Below are positions 50,929-58,840 of a stretch of DNA of 64,000 nucleotides, one piece after another. The notes under the pieces are model-generated. The model was not told the origin of the DNA, did not search any database, and was given only the letters and a program-made list of their open reading frames with translations. Numbering within the stretch: position 1 is the first letter of the stretch; every line of letters starts with the position of its first letter. This stretch comes from Proteobacteria bacterium UBA981 (GTDB taxonomy: Bacteria; Pseudomonadota; Gammaproteobacteria; Ga0077536). Position numbers and translations under genes: made by a program. The stretch spans positions 124,001 to 188,000 of the forward strand of contig DBBP01000008.1 of NCBI GenBank assembly GCA_002292285.1. Direction: 5' to 3'.

Positions 50929-51354
50929 TTCGTGCCTCGGCTAACGCAGTACGATGATCGCCAGTGCGACGCCCAGTGCGCAAAGACACCACAGCAGACC
51001 TTTTCGCCACCCGACGACAGTGAAAGCTGCAACTGGGATAACCAGTTGCCAGGATTTGTTGTCGACCAGTTCGTCGCCCAGGTACAGACCGCACATGCAT
51101 GCGCTGACGGTTGCGAGAAGAAACATGTCGGTCGCTGCTTGCAGGCCGAGCGAGCCGCGCCTGAACAGTACCGCGACGAGGACCATGCACATGCCGTAGA
51201 CGGCGCATGCTGCTGTGAGGAGATTGATGCCGACTTAAAAGTACAGCGGCGTAATCAACACGGACACCGCTGAACCGATGAGCAGGTACAGACCGAGCAC
51301 ATTGGCGCGAAACTCGAGGAGGTTTCGTTCGCCGATGTCGGTCGCTTCGTTCAT
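50281..51354 (-). pseudogene. Membrane-sensor diguanylate cyclase gene with two in-frame stop codons
   Basis: One uninterrupted phase runs from the ATG at 51354 to the stop at 50281 (357 codons) except for TAA at 51235-51237 (codon 40) and TAG at 50941-50943. There is no frameshift. The conceptual product is MNEATDIGERNLLEFRANVL and about six hydrophobic helices, then GGDEF. Helices continue across both stops (LIGSAVSVLITPLYF, stop, VGINLLTAACAVYG; ALGVALAIIVLR, stop, PRHEMLSVLAMTL). This looks like a gene recently disabled by point mutations, or one whose pieces are now translated separately. All other genes use normal stops, so recoding is unlikely. Confidence 0.75.
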
Positions 51355-51602
51355 TTAGAGTGCCTGACAGGCTGTGCGGTGGCGCCACCAGCGATTGGGC
51401 GAGGTCGCCAGGTAAATCGTTTGTGCATCATAATTCAGGTGTCCGGTAACTGTTCCGAACAGCATTACCGTCCTGACCCTCGCGATCTGGCAGTCCGCGT
51501 CTATTTCACAATGATTCTCAATCGAGTGGGTGAAAATTGCCAACCGGTCGTCATTCCTCACGACGTAGGCAGATTATCTGGCCAATGCGGCCGGGTCGAA
51601 TA
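51355..51602. other. 248-base gap upstream of the interrupted GGDEF gene
   Basis: A 68-codon minus-strand frame (51355-51561) ends with TAA directly against the ATG of the interrupted gene. It has a GTG start without ribosome site and no recognisable family, so I do not call it a gene. The promoter of the GGDEF gene should lie here. Confidence 0.3.
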
Positions 51603-52088
51603 TCAATCCGGGAGTTTGAGACGTTGATGCCAATCAGCAATGGATTCCTGTGGGTATTCGTCAAAATCCTGGTCAGACTCTGTGCGCTTGGCATCCACCC
51701 AAGCTGGTTTGTAGGCCTGCATAAGGTGCGTCCGCTCCGGCGCACGTGGCAATGGCGTGTCAATAGCCGACGCGAAAGGGTGAATCAGTTCCGGCCAGCG
51801 CGGGTCCCAGACCCACAGAGCACTGCCGCAAGCAGAGCAAAAACGGCGTTCGCAAGGGCTCAACTCAGGGTTGCCATCACTATCGTCGAGCGTCGCCCGA
51901 TATACCGAGATGTCAGCCTCGCCACTAACCGACAGCGAGTTCGCAACGCCGCCGAGGTTAATAGCGTACCCTCCGCCGCCGGCTGTTTTGCGGCAGATGG
52001 AGCAATAGCACACGTTAAAAGGATATGGATGAGCGGATTCAAGTGTAAATGACACCTTGCCGCAGTGGCACGACCCTTCAAGTTTCAT
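51603..52088 (-). CDS. GFA-family zinc protein
   Basis: This 161-residue GFA/CENP-V-type protein has zinc ligands in GSCHCGKVSF (6-15), CYCSICRKTAGGGG (27-40) and RRFCSACGSALWVWDPRWPE (about 81-100). The C-terminal part is longer and richer in Trp and Asp than in the other GFA protein of this window, so the two are not recent copies. The enzymatic role of this subfamily is unknown. It lies 16 bases after the threonine dehydratase-like gene on the same strand and is probably co-transcribed with it. Confidence 0.88.
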   Translation of the reverse strand: MKLEGSCHCGKVSFTLESAHPYPFNVCYCSICRKTAGGGGYAINLGGVANSLSVSGEADISVYRATLDDSDGNPELSPCERRFCSACGSALWVWDPRWPELIHPFASAIDTPLPRAPERTHLMQAYKPAWVDAKRTESDQDFDEYPQESIADWHQRLKLPD

Positions 52089-52104
52089 TGCGTACTCCGT
52101 GCTT

Positions 52105-53097
52105 TCAAATTGAATGCTCTATGGCTCGGCGCAGCATATCGCGATCGAGATTGCCGCCCGACAAAACCACGCCAACTCGTTTGCCAACATGTCGCTCGCG
52201 TTCCGCCAGCAGCGCTGCAAGTGGCGCCGCGCCGGCACCCTCGGCGAGATTATGCGTGTCGCTCAAATACACGTTGATGGCCGCAAGTATGGCGTCCTCT
52301 GACACCCGCACGAATCGGGATATCCCGGTTCTGAGGTAGGCCAGCGCCTCGGCAGATGGCACGCGAACCGCAAGACCGTCCGCGAGCGTATCTGCGCTGA
52401 CGGTTGAGACCAGATCGTCGCCCTCGAACGAACTCGCATAGGCGTCAGCTTTCTCAGCGACAACACCGACCAGTTCTGTATTCAGCCCGAGTGCGTTTCG
52501 AGCCGCGAGAAGCCCGGCGAGGCCAGAGCCGAGGCCAACCGGAGCGTAGATGACATCAAGCTCGCTGACCTCGCGAAAAAACTCCCAGGCGTACGTGCCC
52601 ACGCCTTGCACCAGACTGGCGTGAAAAGAAGGCAGTGGGTACAGACCGCGCTCCGCCGCGATTCGAGCGCTGTGCACGCGTGCACTGTCGAAATCGTCCC
52701 CCAGCTCAATTAACTCTGCACCGAGGGCGCGCATCGCGTCGTTTTTGTCCCGATTATTCCCTTTCGGCACGACGACCACTGCTCTGACGCCGTTACGCGC
52801 GGCGGCCAGTGCGATACTTTGCCCGTGGTTGCCTCGGGTCGTCGCGATTACACCTCGCTTCACATGCCCGCCGCTGCTCAGTTGGTGCACGAACCAAAGC
52901 CCGCCACGAACTTTGAACGCTCCGGTCGGCAGGTGATTCTCATGCTTGACCCAGACCTCGCAACCACACCGTGCTGATAGCAGCGGCCAGTTAATTTGCG
53001 GACTTGGTTTCAGGGCTTGATATATCGTGTCGGCAGCGGTTTCGAATTCTGCGACCCTCAGCGGCTGCGCAATCAAATCGCGTATCGGAAAATCCAT
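52105..53097 (-). CDS. Threonine/serine dehydratase-like PLP enzyme
   Basis: This 330-residue fold-type II PLP enzyme has ENHLPTGAFKVRGG (53-66) with the PLP Lys near 62, TTRGNHGQSIA for substrate carboxylate binding, PVGLGSGLAGLLAAR as phosphate-binding glycine loop and VVLSGGNLD at the end. It lacks the C-terminal ACT-like regulatory domain of biosynthetic IlvA, so it is a catabolic threonine or serine dehydratase, or a racemase or hydroxyaspartate relative. AGGGAGAGAACC precedes the ATG. It is divergent from acoABC across a 286-base control region. Confidence 0.88.
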   Translation of the reverse strand: MDFPIRDLIAQPLRVAEFETAADTIYQALKPSPQINWPLLSARCGCEVWVKHENHLPTGAFKVRGGLWFVHQLSSGGHVKRGVIATTRGNHGQSIALAAARNGVRAVVVVPKGNNRDKNDAMRALGAELIELGDDFDSARVHSARIAAERGLYPLPSFHASLVQGVGTYAWEFFREVSELDVIYAPVGLGSGLAGLLAARNALGLNTELVGVVAEKADAYASSFEGDDLVSTVSADTLADGLAVRVPSAEALAYLRTGISRFVRVSEDAILAAINVYLSDTHNLAEGAGAAPLAALLAERERHVGKRVGVVLSGGNLDRDMLRRAIEHSI

Positions 53098-53189
53098 GGT
53101 TCTCTCCCTAAACGGCGTAGTAAGACCACGTTCGTCAGCCGAGCTTCTGTGGTCTCGACCATGCTATACCGACTGCGGTAACCACCCTA

Positions 53190-53202
53190 TCGTTCGGAAC
53201 GA
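53190..53202. promoter_or_regulatory. Perfect inverted repeat upstream of acoABC
   Basis: TCGTTC-G-GAACGA lies 64 bases before the -24 element of the proposed sigma-54 promoter and 92 bases before the divergent dehydratase gene. It could bind an activator of the aco operon or a regulator of the dehydratase. Confidence 0.35.
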
Positions 53203-53263
53203 ATATCACCCGATCGCGCTCAGTTCGGCCATTTTGGGACCATGACAATGCGGTCAGGATTGG

Positions 53264-53280
53264 TTGGCAGTGTATGTGCA
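53264..53280 (+). promoter_or_regulatory. Candidate sigma-54 (-24/-12) promoter of acoABC
   Basis: TTGGCAGTGTATGTGCA has GG and GC exactly 10 bases apart, as the sigma-54 consensus TGGCAC-N5-TTGC requires, with one mismatch in each element. Transcription would begin near 53291, about 93 bases before acoA. Aco operons of Pseudomonas and Cupriavidus are known to be sigma-54/AcoR dependent. A weaker second match (TCGGCACG...CTGTTG) follows at 53296-53311 but lacks the invariant C. Confidence 0.55.
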
Positions 53281-53383
53281 AAAAATAACTACTTGTCGGC
53301 ACGCGCACTGTTGTAGTCTTGAGTTACAAGCCGGGCGGCGCGTTCTCCGCGACGTTGACGGCAAATTTCAAGGGGAGATTGAA

Positions 53384-54358
53384 ATGGCTGAAGTTCTGTC
53401 AGTCGAGGATTTGCTCGACGCTTACCGCACCATGAAGACCATTCGCGAATTTGAAGACCGCGTGCATGTGGAGTTCGCCAAAGGCGGAATTCCTGGATTC
53501 GTCCATCTATATGCCGGCGAAGAAGCCTCCGCGACGGGCGTAGGTTTGCAGCTGCGCAACGACGACCAACTCGCCAGCAACCACCGCGGCCACGGGCATT
53601 GCATCGCTAAAGGTGTGGAAGTGAAGGGCATGATGGCGGAAATTTACGGCAAGAAAACCGGCACCTGCCACGGCAAAGGAGGCTCAATGCATATCGCAGA
53701 CCTCGATGCGGGCATGATGGGCGCAAACGGGATTGTCGGTGGCGGTCCACCGCTTGCATGCGGTGCGGCGTTGGCCGCAAAAATGAAAGGCACCGGCGGA
53801 CTGGCGGTGGTTTTTTGTGGCGACGGTGCGTCGAATCAGGGCACCACATTTGAGGCGATGAACCTCGCGACTGTGTGGAAGCTACCAGTTGTGTTCGTGT
53901 TCGAAAATAACGGCTACGCAGAAGCGACCGACGCACGCTTTTCAGTGTCGTGTAAAGACATTGCGGATCGCGCAATTGGCTTTGGCATGCCGGGCCAGAT
54001 AGTCGATGGGCACGATTTTTTCGCTGTGCACGACGCGTTTGAAACAGCTGCCGCGCGGGCACGGGCTGGCGACGGGCCGTCCTTGCTCGAGCACAAGCTC
54101 GATCGTTTTTTCGGCCATTTCGAGGGTGACAACCAAAACTATCGCCCCAAAGATGAAGTAAAACGACTGCGTGAGGACATCTGCTGTATCAAGCGCTTCG
54201 CGGCCGAGGTGACCAACTCGCACGGCGTGTCCGCCGAGCAGCTGAACGAAATCGATGAGGAAATCGCGGTACTTATAGATGACGCGGTTGCGTTCGCAGA
54301 AAACTCACCCGAACCCGGTCCTGAAGATCTCATGACCGACGTTTACATCAACTACTGA
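53384..54358 (+). CDS. acoA: Acetoin dehydrogenase E1 alpha subunit
   Basis: This is the 324-residue TPP-dependent E1 alpha subunit. The TPP motif starts GDGASNQGTTFEAMN (about 146-160) and ends FENNGYAEAT (about 171-180). KKTGTCHGKGGSMHIAD and GANGIVGGGPPLA are the AcoA/PdhA blocks. With the beta subunit it cleaves acetoin and transfers the acetyl unit to the lipoyl group of AcoC. AGGGGAGATTGAA precedes the ATG at 53384; an earlier start at 53264 would overlap the promoter. A 2-oxo acid dehydrogenase is the alternative, but the AcoC form downstream argues for acetoin. Confidence 0.92.
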   Translation: MAEVLSVEDLLDAYRTMKTIREFEDRVHVEFAKGGIPGFVHLYAGEEASATGVGLQLRNDDQLASNHRGHGHCIAKGVEVKGMMAEIYGKKTGTCHGKGGSMHIADLDAGMMGANGIVGGGPPLACGAALAAKMKGTGGLAVVFCGDGASNQGTTFEAMNLATVWKLPVVFVFENNGYAEATDARFSVSCKDIADRAIGFGMPGQIVDGHDFFAVHDAFETAAARARAGDGPSLLEHKLDRFFGHFEGDNQNYRPKDEVKRLREDICCIKRFAAEVTNSHGVSAEQLNEIDEEIAVLIDDAVAFAENSPEPGPEDLMTDVYINY

Positions 54359-54368
54359 GGAACGCGAT

Positions 54369-55379
54369 ATGGCCCGCAGAATTACATATATGCAAGCGAT
54401 CAATGAAGCGCTTGACCAGGAAATGGCCCGCGATGAATCAGTCATTATCATGGGTGAAGACGTGGTCGGCGGTTCCGGCTCTGATGGCGAAATGGATGCC
54501 TGGGGCGGTGTGCTGGGCGTCACCAAAGGTCTGTACGGCAAGTATGGCGATCGCATTATGGATACGCCCATTAGCGAGGCCGGTTTCGTCGGTGCGGCGG
54601 TCGGCGCCGCGACGGCTGGCATGCGGCCGGTGTGCGAGTTGATGTTCATCGACTTCGTCGGTGTGTGTTTCGATCAAATTTACAATCAGGCAGCGAAATT
54701 TCGCTATATGTTCGGCGGCAAAGCCGAGACGCCGGTGGTGATCCGGACCATGATCGGGGCCGGATTCCGCGCCGCAGCACAGCATTCGCAATGTCTTTAT
54801 CCGATGTTCACCGCCGTGCCCGGTCTGAAAGTCGTCGTGCCCTCTTCTCCATATGACGTGAAGGGGCTGCTCATTCAGGCAATCCGCGACAACGATCCGG
54901 TGATTTTTTGCGAGCACAAAGTGCTCTACACCATGGAGGGCGATGTTCCTGAGGAGTCGTATACGATTCCCTTCGGCGAGGCCAATGTTGTTCGCGAAGG
55001 CGACGACATCACCATCATCGCGCTTGGACGGATGGTTCATCAGGCATTAGCCGCCGCAACGACACTGGCTAAGGACGGCATTAGCTGTGAAGTCATTGAC
55101 CCGCGCACGACATCGCCATTTGACGAAGACACGATTCTCGAGTCGATCGAAAACACTGGCCGCGCCGTGATCGTTGATGAAGCCACGCCGCGCTGCAACA
55201 TGGCCACTGACATCTCCGCGCTCATCGGGCGCAAGGCGTTCGGTGATCTGAAAGCGCCAATTGAAATGGTCACTGCACCCCATACGCCAGTGCCGTTTAA
55301 CGGCACGCTGGAAGATTTGTACATCCCAAGCCCTGCCGCTATCGAAGCGGCAGTCCGGCAGACAGTGGAGTATGCGTAA
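54369..55379 (+). CDS. acoB: Acetoin dehydrogenase E1 beta subunit
   Basis: This is the 336-residue transketolase-like beta subunit. It begins ITYMQAINEALDQEMARDE and has GEDVVGGSG, DTPISEAGFVGAAVGAA and FRAAAQHSQCLYPMF, all usual for E1 beta, then a C-terminal domain with GRMVHQALAA and IDPRTTSPFDEDTI. It lies 10 bases after acoA with GAGGAACGCGAT as ribosome site, and its TAA shares a base with the acoC ATG (TAATG). The alpha2-beta2 complex would act in the cytoplasm. It is close in layout to PdhB and BkdB but grouped here with AcoC. Confidence 0.93.
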   Translation: MARRITYMQAINEALDQEMARDESVIIMGEDVVGGSGSDGEMDAWGGVLGVTKGLYGKYGDRIMDTPISEAGFVGAAVGAATAGMRPVCELMFIDFVGVCFDQIYNQAAKFRYMFGGKAETPVVIRTMIGAGFRAAAQHSQCLYPMFTAVPGLKVVVPSSPYDVKGLLIQAIRDNDPVIFCEHKVLYTMEGDVPEESYTIPFGEANVVREGDDITIIALGRMVHQALAAATTLAKDGISCEVIDPRTTSPFDEDTILESIENTGRAVIVDEATPRCNMATDISALIGRKAFGDLKAPIEMVTAPHTPVPFNGTLEDLYIPSPAAIEAAVRQTVEYA

Positions 55380-56488
55380 TGGCCAATGCTGACATTATCC
55401 CCATCACAATGCCGAAATGGGGGCTGTCGATGCTCGAAGGCAAGGTCGTTGAATGGCTCGTGGAGGAAGGAGCCGATCTCGCATTGGGCGACGATGTGCT
55501 CGATATCGAGACCGAGAAAATAGCGAATACCTTTGAAGCGCTTGATGCTGGCATTCTGCGTCGGCTGGTCGCGCAGCCAGACGAAATACTACCGATCGGA
55601 GCACTGCTCGGCGTCATCGCGCCAGTAACTGTCGACGACGCGGCGGTCGACGCATACATCGTCGAGTTTCAGGCGAATTACGTGCCGCCCGATCCAGAGG
55701 AAGAACAGGCTGGCGATAGTTATGCCTTCGTTGATGCTGGGGGTTATCGCCTGCGCTATTCGAAGATGGGTGAAGGCGAGGAGAACATTATTCTCGTCCA
55801 CGGTTTTGGCGGCGACGCCGATCGCTGGTTGTTTACCCAGCAACCGTTGGCGGCGACGGCGACGGTGTACGCCTTCGATATGCCAGGCCATGGGCAATCC
55901 ACCAAAGCGCTCAGCGATGGCGGCGTGCCGGCTTTAGCTGACGTCGTTATCGCCTTCATGGATGCTCTCGACATTGCCACTGCGCGCTTAATCGGACACT
56001 CGCTCGGCGGCGCGGTCGCTTTGCAAGCTGCGGTCGCGCATCCGGCCAGAGTGAGCGCGCTGAACCTGATCGCGCCGGCTGGCCTCGGTGCGGAAATCAA
56101 CGCTGAATATATCAATGGCTTTATCGCTGCCGATTCGCGCAAACTGATGAAGCCGTTGTTGCAGCAGTTGGTCGCCGATCCGAGCCTGGTTAATCGCAGC
56201 CTGGTGGACGACATGCTGCAATTCAAACGCACAGACGGCGTACCAGAAGCGCTGCGTATCATCGCTGATGGGTTCGTGGCGGGCGACGGGCAATGTTTCA
56301 ACTTGCGTGACAGCCTTAGCGGTCTCAGTCAGCCGGTAACAGTCATTTGGGGTAGCGAAGACAACATCATTCCGGCCAGCCACGCGAACGGCTTGCCGGA
56401 TACCGTCAAAGTTGAGGTGCTGCCGGGCTATGGGCATCTGGTACAATTGGAAGCAGCGGCCGAAGTTAACGTGTTGCTGGGTGCCTGA
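55379..56488 (+). CDS. acoC: Acetoin dehydrogenase E2: lipoyl domain plus alpha/beta hydrolase fold
   Basis: This 369-residue E2 has a lipoyl domain at 1-80 with DIETEKIAN putting the lipoylated Lys at about 47, and then an alpha/beta hydrolase-like catalytic domain: VHGFGGDADRW (about 140-150), IGHSLGGAVAL with Ser near 207, GSEDNIIPASH and GYGHLVQLE. This fusion in place of a normal acyltransferase core is the hallmark of AcoC of acetoin dehydrogenase. The peripheral subunit-binding domain is not obvious. No E3 or lipoate gene follows, so a general lipoamide dehydrogenase must serve it. Confidence 0.92.
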   Translation: MANADIIPITMPKWGLSMLEGKVVEWLVEEGADLALGDDVLDIETEKIANTFEALDAGILRRLVAQPDEILPIGALLGVIAPVTVDDAAVDAYIVEFQANYVPPDPEEEQAGDSYAFVDAGGYRLRYSKMGEGEENIILVHGFGGDADRWLFTQQPLAATATVYAFDMPGHGQSTKALSDGGVPALADVVIAFMDALDIATARLIGHSLGGAVALQAAVAHPARVSALNLIAPAGLGAEINAEYINGFIAADSRKLMKPLLQQLVADPSLVNRSLVDDMLQFKRTDGVPEALRIIADGFVAGDGQCFNLRDSLSGLSQPVTVIWGSEDNIIPASHANGLPDTVKVEVLPGYGHLVQLEAAAEVNVLLGA

Positions 56489-56526
56489 AAACCACCTGTG
56501 GCCGCGCCGGCGTAGCGTCCTGACAA

Positions 56527-56560
56527 GCGTTCCAGTACGAGAATTGTCGTGCTGGAACGC
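56527..56560. terminator. 14-base stem-loop after acoABC
   Basis: GCGTTCCAGTACGA (56527-56540) pairs with TCGTGCTGGAACGC (56547-56560) around GAATTG, with a single G-T pair. It lies 38 bases past acoC and 133 from the convergent surE. No U-tract follows. Confidence 0.6.
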
Positions 56561-56692
56561 GGTGCCTCAAGCAAGTGCTGATAGCGCAACTCGGCTCGCT
56601 GATTGGACAAATCCGCTGCTAAATTCCCCGCGTTCAGCTTAGTTTTGCGAATTCGCTCGGCTGCAAGGCATGTCTCGGCAACGTTCGCCGCG

Positions 56693-57586
56693 TCACTCGC
56701 TCGTCAATTGTTCGATCGCTACAGCCAGATTGTCGCGCAAGCCAGTGGTCACTTCTGCAGCGCCATTCCAGTCTGGCTTCAACACCGATATCGTGGCGTG
56801 CCCGGCGGCGAACAAGGCAGTATCGCTCTCGCCGTCATTTTCTGCGCGCGCATCAACTTCAATCCAGCTGCGTAGACTAGCGCCGCTGCTGCTGGGATAG
56901 ATAAGGCGGAATCCGCCAAAGCGACTGACCGGAGCCCAGCGTGTTTTTACTACACTACCTGGCGCGCTGGCGGGGTAGTTGATGTTCAACATGTGTCCCG
57001 CTGGCAGCAAGGCGTCACCCGTTCGGGCAGCGAGCGCGTTGACTGCGGCAAGCGTCAGCCGTGCTGCGGCCGGGAACGCGGCAATTGTTGACGGAAAGTG
57101 ATGCGGCTCCGCCTTGGCCTCGCTAAGATTCAAACCCACTGACACCGCGATTGCTGGGATCCCCTCCAACACCCCCATCATGGCCGCGCCGACAGTCCCG
57201 GAAATCATCACGTTGGCGCCAAGGTTCTGACCAAAATTGGCCCCCGAAACAATCAAGTCCGGGCGCTCTTCTTTCATAATGTGGTTAAGCGCAATCGACA
57301 CGGCATCAGCAGGGCTGGCATCGACCGACCACACACCTGGGGCCTGCTCGACCACAGCAAGCTCGCCCAACGTGATTTTCATGCCGCTACCGCTGCGTTG
57401 CCCCAACGGCGCAACGATGGTGAGACGGTGCCCCGCTGCCTGCAGGACATCGGCGACGGCTTTGACGCCGAGCGAGTCGTAACCATCATCGTTGGTCAGC
57501 AAGATGTGCAGCGAGCGCGTTTGTGCAGCGCCGGCCGGTCCCATCAGAATCGTCAGTAAAGCAATCAACAGCCACTGTTTGGTCAC
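56693..57586 (-). CDS. SurE-type nucleotidase/phosphatase with signal peptide
   Basis: This SurE-family protein has 297 residues. The metal site LLTNDDGYDSLG (29-40), PLGQRSGSG (60-68), SGANFGQNLGANVMISGTVGAA and LNINYP are as in SurE, which removes phosphates from 5'- or 3'-nucleotides. Unlike cytoplasmic SurE it starts with a clear signal peptide (QWLLIALLTILMGPAGAAQ), so it should act in the periplasm. The start is GTG at 57586 after AAAAGGAGACTATT. It is not next to pcm, nlpD or rpoS, the usual surE context. A periplasmic acid phosphatase-like role is likely. Confidence 0.88.
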   Translation of the reverse strand: MTKQWLLIALLTILMGPAGAAQTRSLHILLTNDDGYDSLGVKAVADVLQAAGHRLTIVAPLGQRSGSGMKITLGELAVVEQAPGVWSVDASPADAVSIALNHIMKEERPDLIVSGANFGQNLGANVMISGTVGAAMMGVLEGIPAIAVSVGLNLSEAKAEPHHFPSTIAAFPAAARLTLAAVNALAARTGDALLPAGHMLNINYPASAPGSVVKTRWAPVSRFGGFRLIYPSSSGASLRSWIEVDARAENDGESDTALFAAGHATISVLKPDWNGAAEVTTGLRDNLAVAIEQLTSE

Positions 57587-57871
57587 AATAGTCTCCTTTT
57601 AAGTGCGCTTGTTATGGCCGAATCCAAGTGTTCGCGATGCGCCATCGAAGCATGCCACAAATCAGCGGTGTGCCAACAATTCCCAATGCCGGTGCAACTC
57701 CTGCAGACTCACACATGTTGCGCTTAGAATGCGTATTACGAAGTTTCGGGAGTCCTGCTGTGCGTCTCGCGCTCGCATCAAGCGCTGTCACCTGCGCATG
57801 CGCAATAGCGGTAAACGATGTCCGCGCAGCCTTGTGGTACCCAACCCGTTCAACGGACCGCGCAATCAAGC
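57587..57871. other. 285-base divergent region, surE / glycosylase
   Basis: No gene is supported here. Short frames on both strands lack ribosome sites. The promoters of both flanking genes are expected here, but no clear hexamer pair was found. Confidence 0.3.
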
Positions 57872-58789
57872 GTGCCTGAATTACCCGACATCACCGTCTA
57901 TATCGAGGCGCTCTCTGAACGCGTTATTGCTCAGCGCCTGACGCGCGTAGAAGTGCTTAGTCCCTTCGTGTTACGAACCGCCCTACCCGCAATGACCCAA
58001 CTCGAAGGTTCCAGCGTGACTGAGATACGTCGCCTGGGTAAACGGATTGCGCTTGGCTTCGATAACGATTTATGGCTGGTGATGCATTTAATGATCGCTG
58101 GCCGACTGGCCTGGGCCAGCCGCGCAAAGACCGGCCGTGGACGCAATATCCTGGCTCGCCTGCACTTCGATACAGGGGTTTTAACGTTTACTGAAGCCGG
58201 CACTAAGAAGCGCGCATCGCTCCACGTGCTGGCCGGCGCAGCGGGCCTGGAAAGTCTCAACACACACGGGCTGGAAACTCTGGCATGCGAGATCAAGGAA
58301 TTTCGCGCGCGCCTGACCCAACGCAACCACACGCTGAAGCGAGCGTTAACCGATCCGCGTCTTTTTAGTGGTATTGGCAACGCGTATTCCGACGAGATAC
58401 TGCATGCGGCGCAGCTCTCTCCGATTCAACACACGCAGAAACTGAGCGAGGTACAGATTGGAACGCTATTTGCCGCCACCCTCGGTACGTTAAACAAATG
58501 GACCGGCGTCCTACGGGAGGCCCGTGGCGGAAAATTTCCCGCCAAAGTGACCGCATTTCGCGACGGGATGGCTGTTCACGGACGCTACGGGCTGCCTTGC
58601 CCGCGCTGTGAAACCGCGATTCAACGTATCCGATACGTCAGCAATGAGCTGAATTACTGCCCGCGCTGCCAAACCGGCGGGCGGATTTTGGCCGACCGGG
58701 CCTTGTCGCGTCTCCTGCACAAGGATTGGCCCCGCACGATAGAGGAGCTTGAAGGCGGACTGTCGTCGTCGGAGGACTTAAGCGGTTAG
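57872..58789 (+). CDS. Formamidopyrimidine/endonuclease VIII-family DNA glycosylase
   Basis: The enzyme has 305 residues from the GTG at 57872, so that the mature chain starts PELPD, whose Pro1 and Glu2 are the catalytic residues of the Fpg/Nei family. RRLGKRI places the conserved Lys at 57, and a C4 zinc finger CPRC...CPRC lies near 245-268. LFSGIGNAYSDEILHAA is the helix-two-turn-helix. It should excise oxidised bases and cut the strand. Some 35 residues follow the zinc finger, where most Fpg proteins end. The ribosome site is weak; an ATG at 57818 would block Pro1 chemistry. Confidence 0.9.
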   Translation: MPELPDITVYIEALSERVIAQRLTRVEVLSPFVLRTALPAMTQLEGSSVTEIRRLGKRIALGFDNDLWLVMHLMIAGRLAWASRAKTGRGRNILARLHFDTGVLTFTEAGTKKRASLHVLAGAAGLESLNTHGLETLACEIKEFRARLTQRNHTLKRALTDPRLFSGIGNAYSDEILHAAQLSPIQHTQKLSEVQIGTLFAATLGTLNKWTGVLREARGGKFPAKVTAFRDGMAVHGRYGLPCPRCETAIQRIRYVSNELNYCPRCQTGGRILADRALSRLLHKDWPRTIEELEGGLSSSEDLSG

Positions 58790-58840
58790 ACTGTCTGGAC
58801 CGTATTTTCGTTTTCACAACAACTAGTAAAGGGGTTAGTA

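Noticed and set aside
50941..50943. The idea that TAG or TAA is read through as an amino acid
   Set aside because: Other genes in the window end normally at TAA, TAG and TGA, and no recoding element is visible near either stop.
51355..51561. A 68-codon minus-strand frame abutting the interrupted GGDEF gene
   Set aside because: GTG start without ribosome site, a stop five codons upstream and no family; it was kept only as part of the gap description.
57612..57869. An 85-codon minus-strand frame between surE and the glycosylase
   Set aside because: No ribosome site or known domain, and it would fill the whole promoter region.
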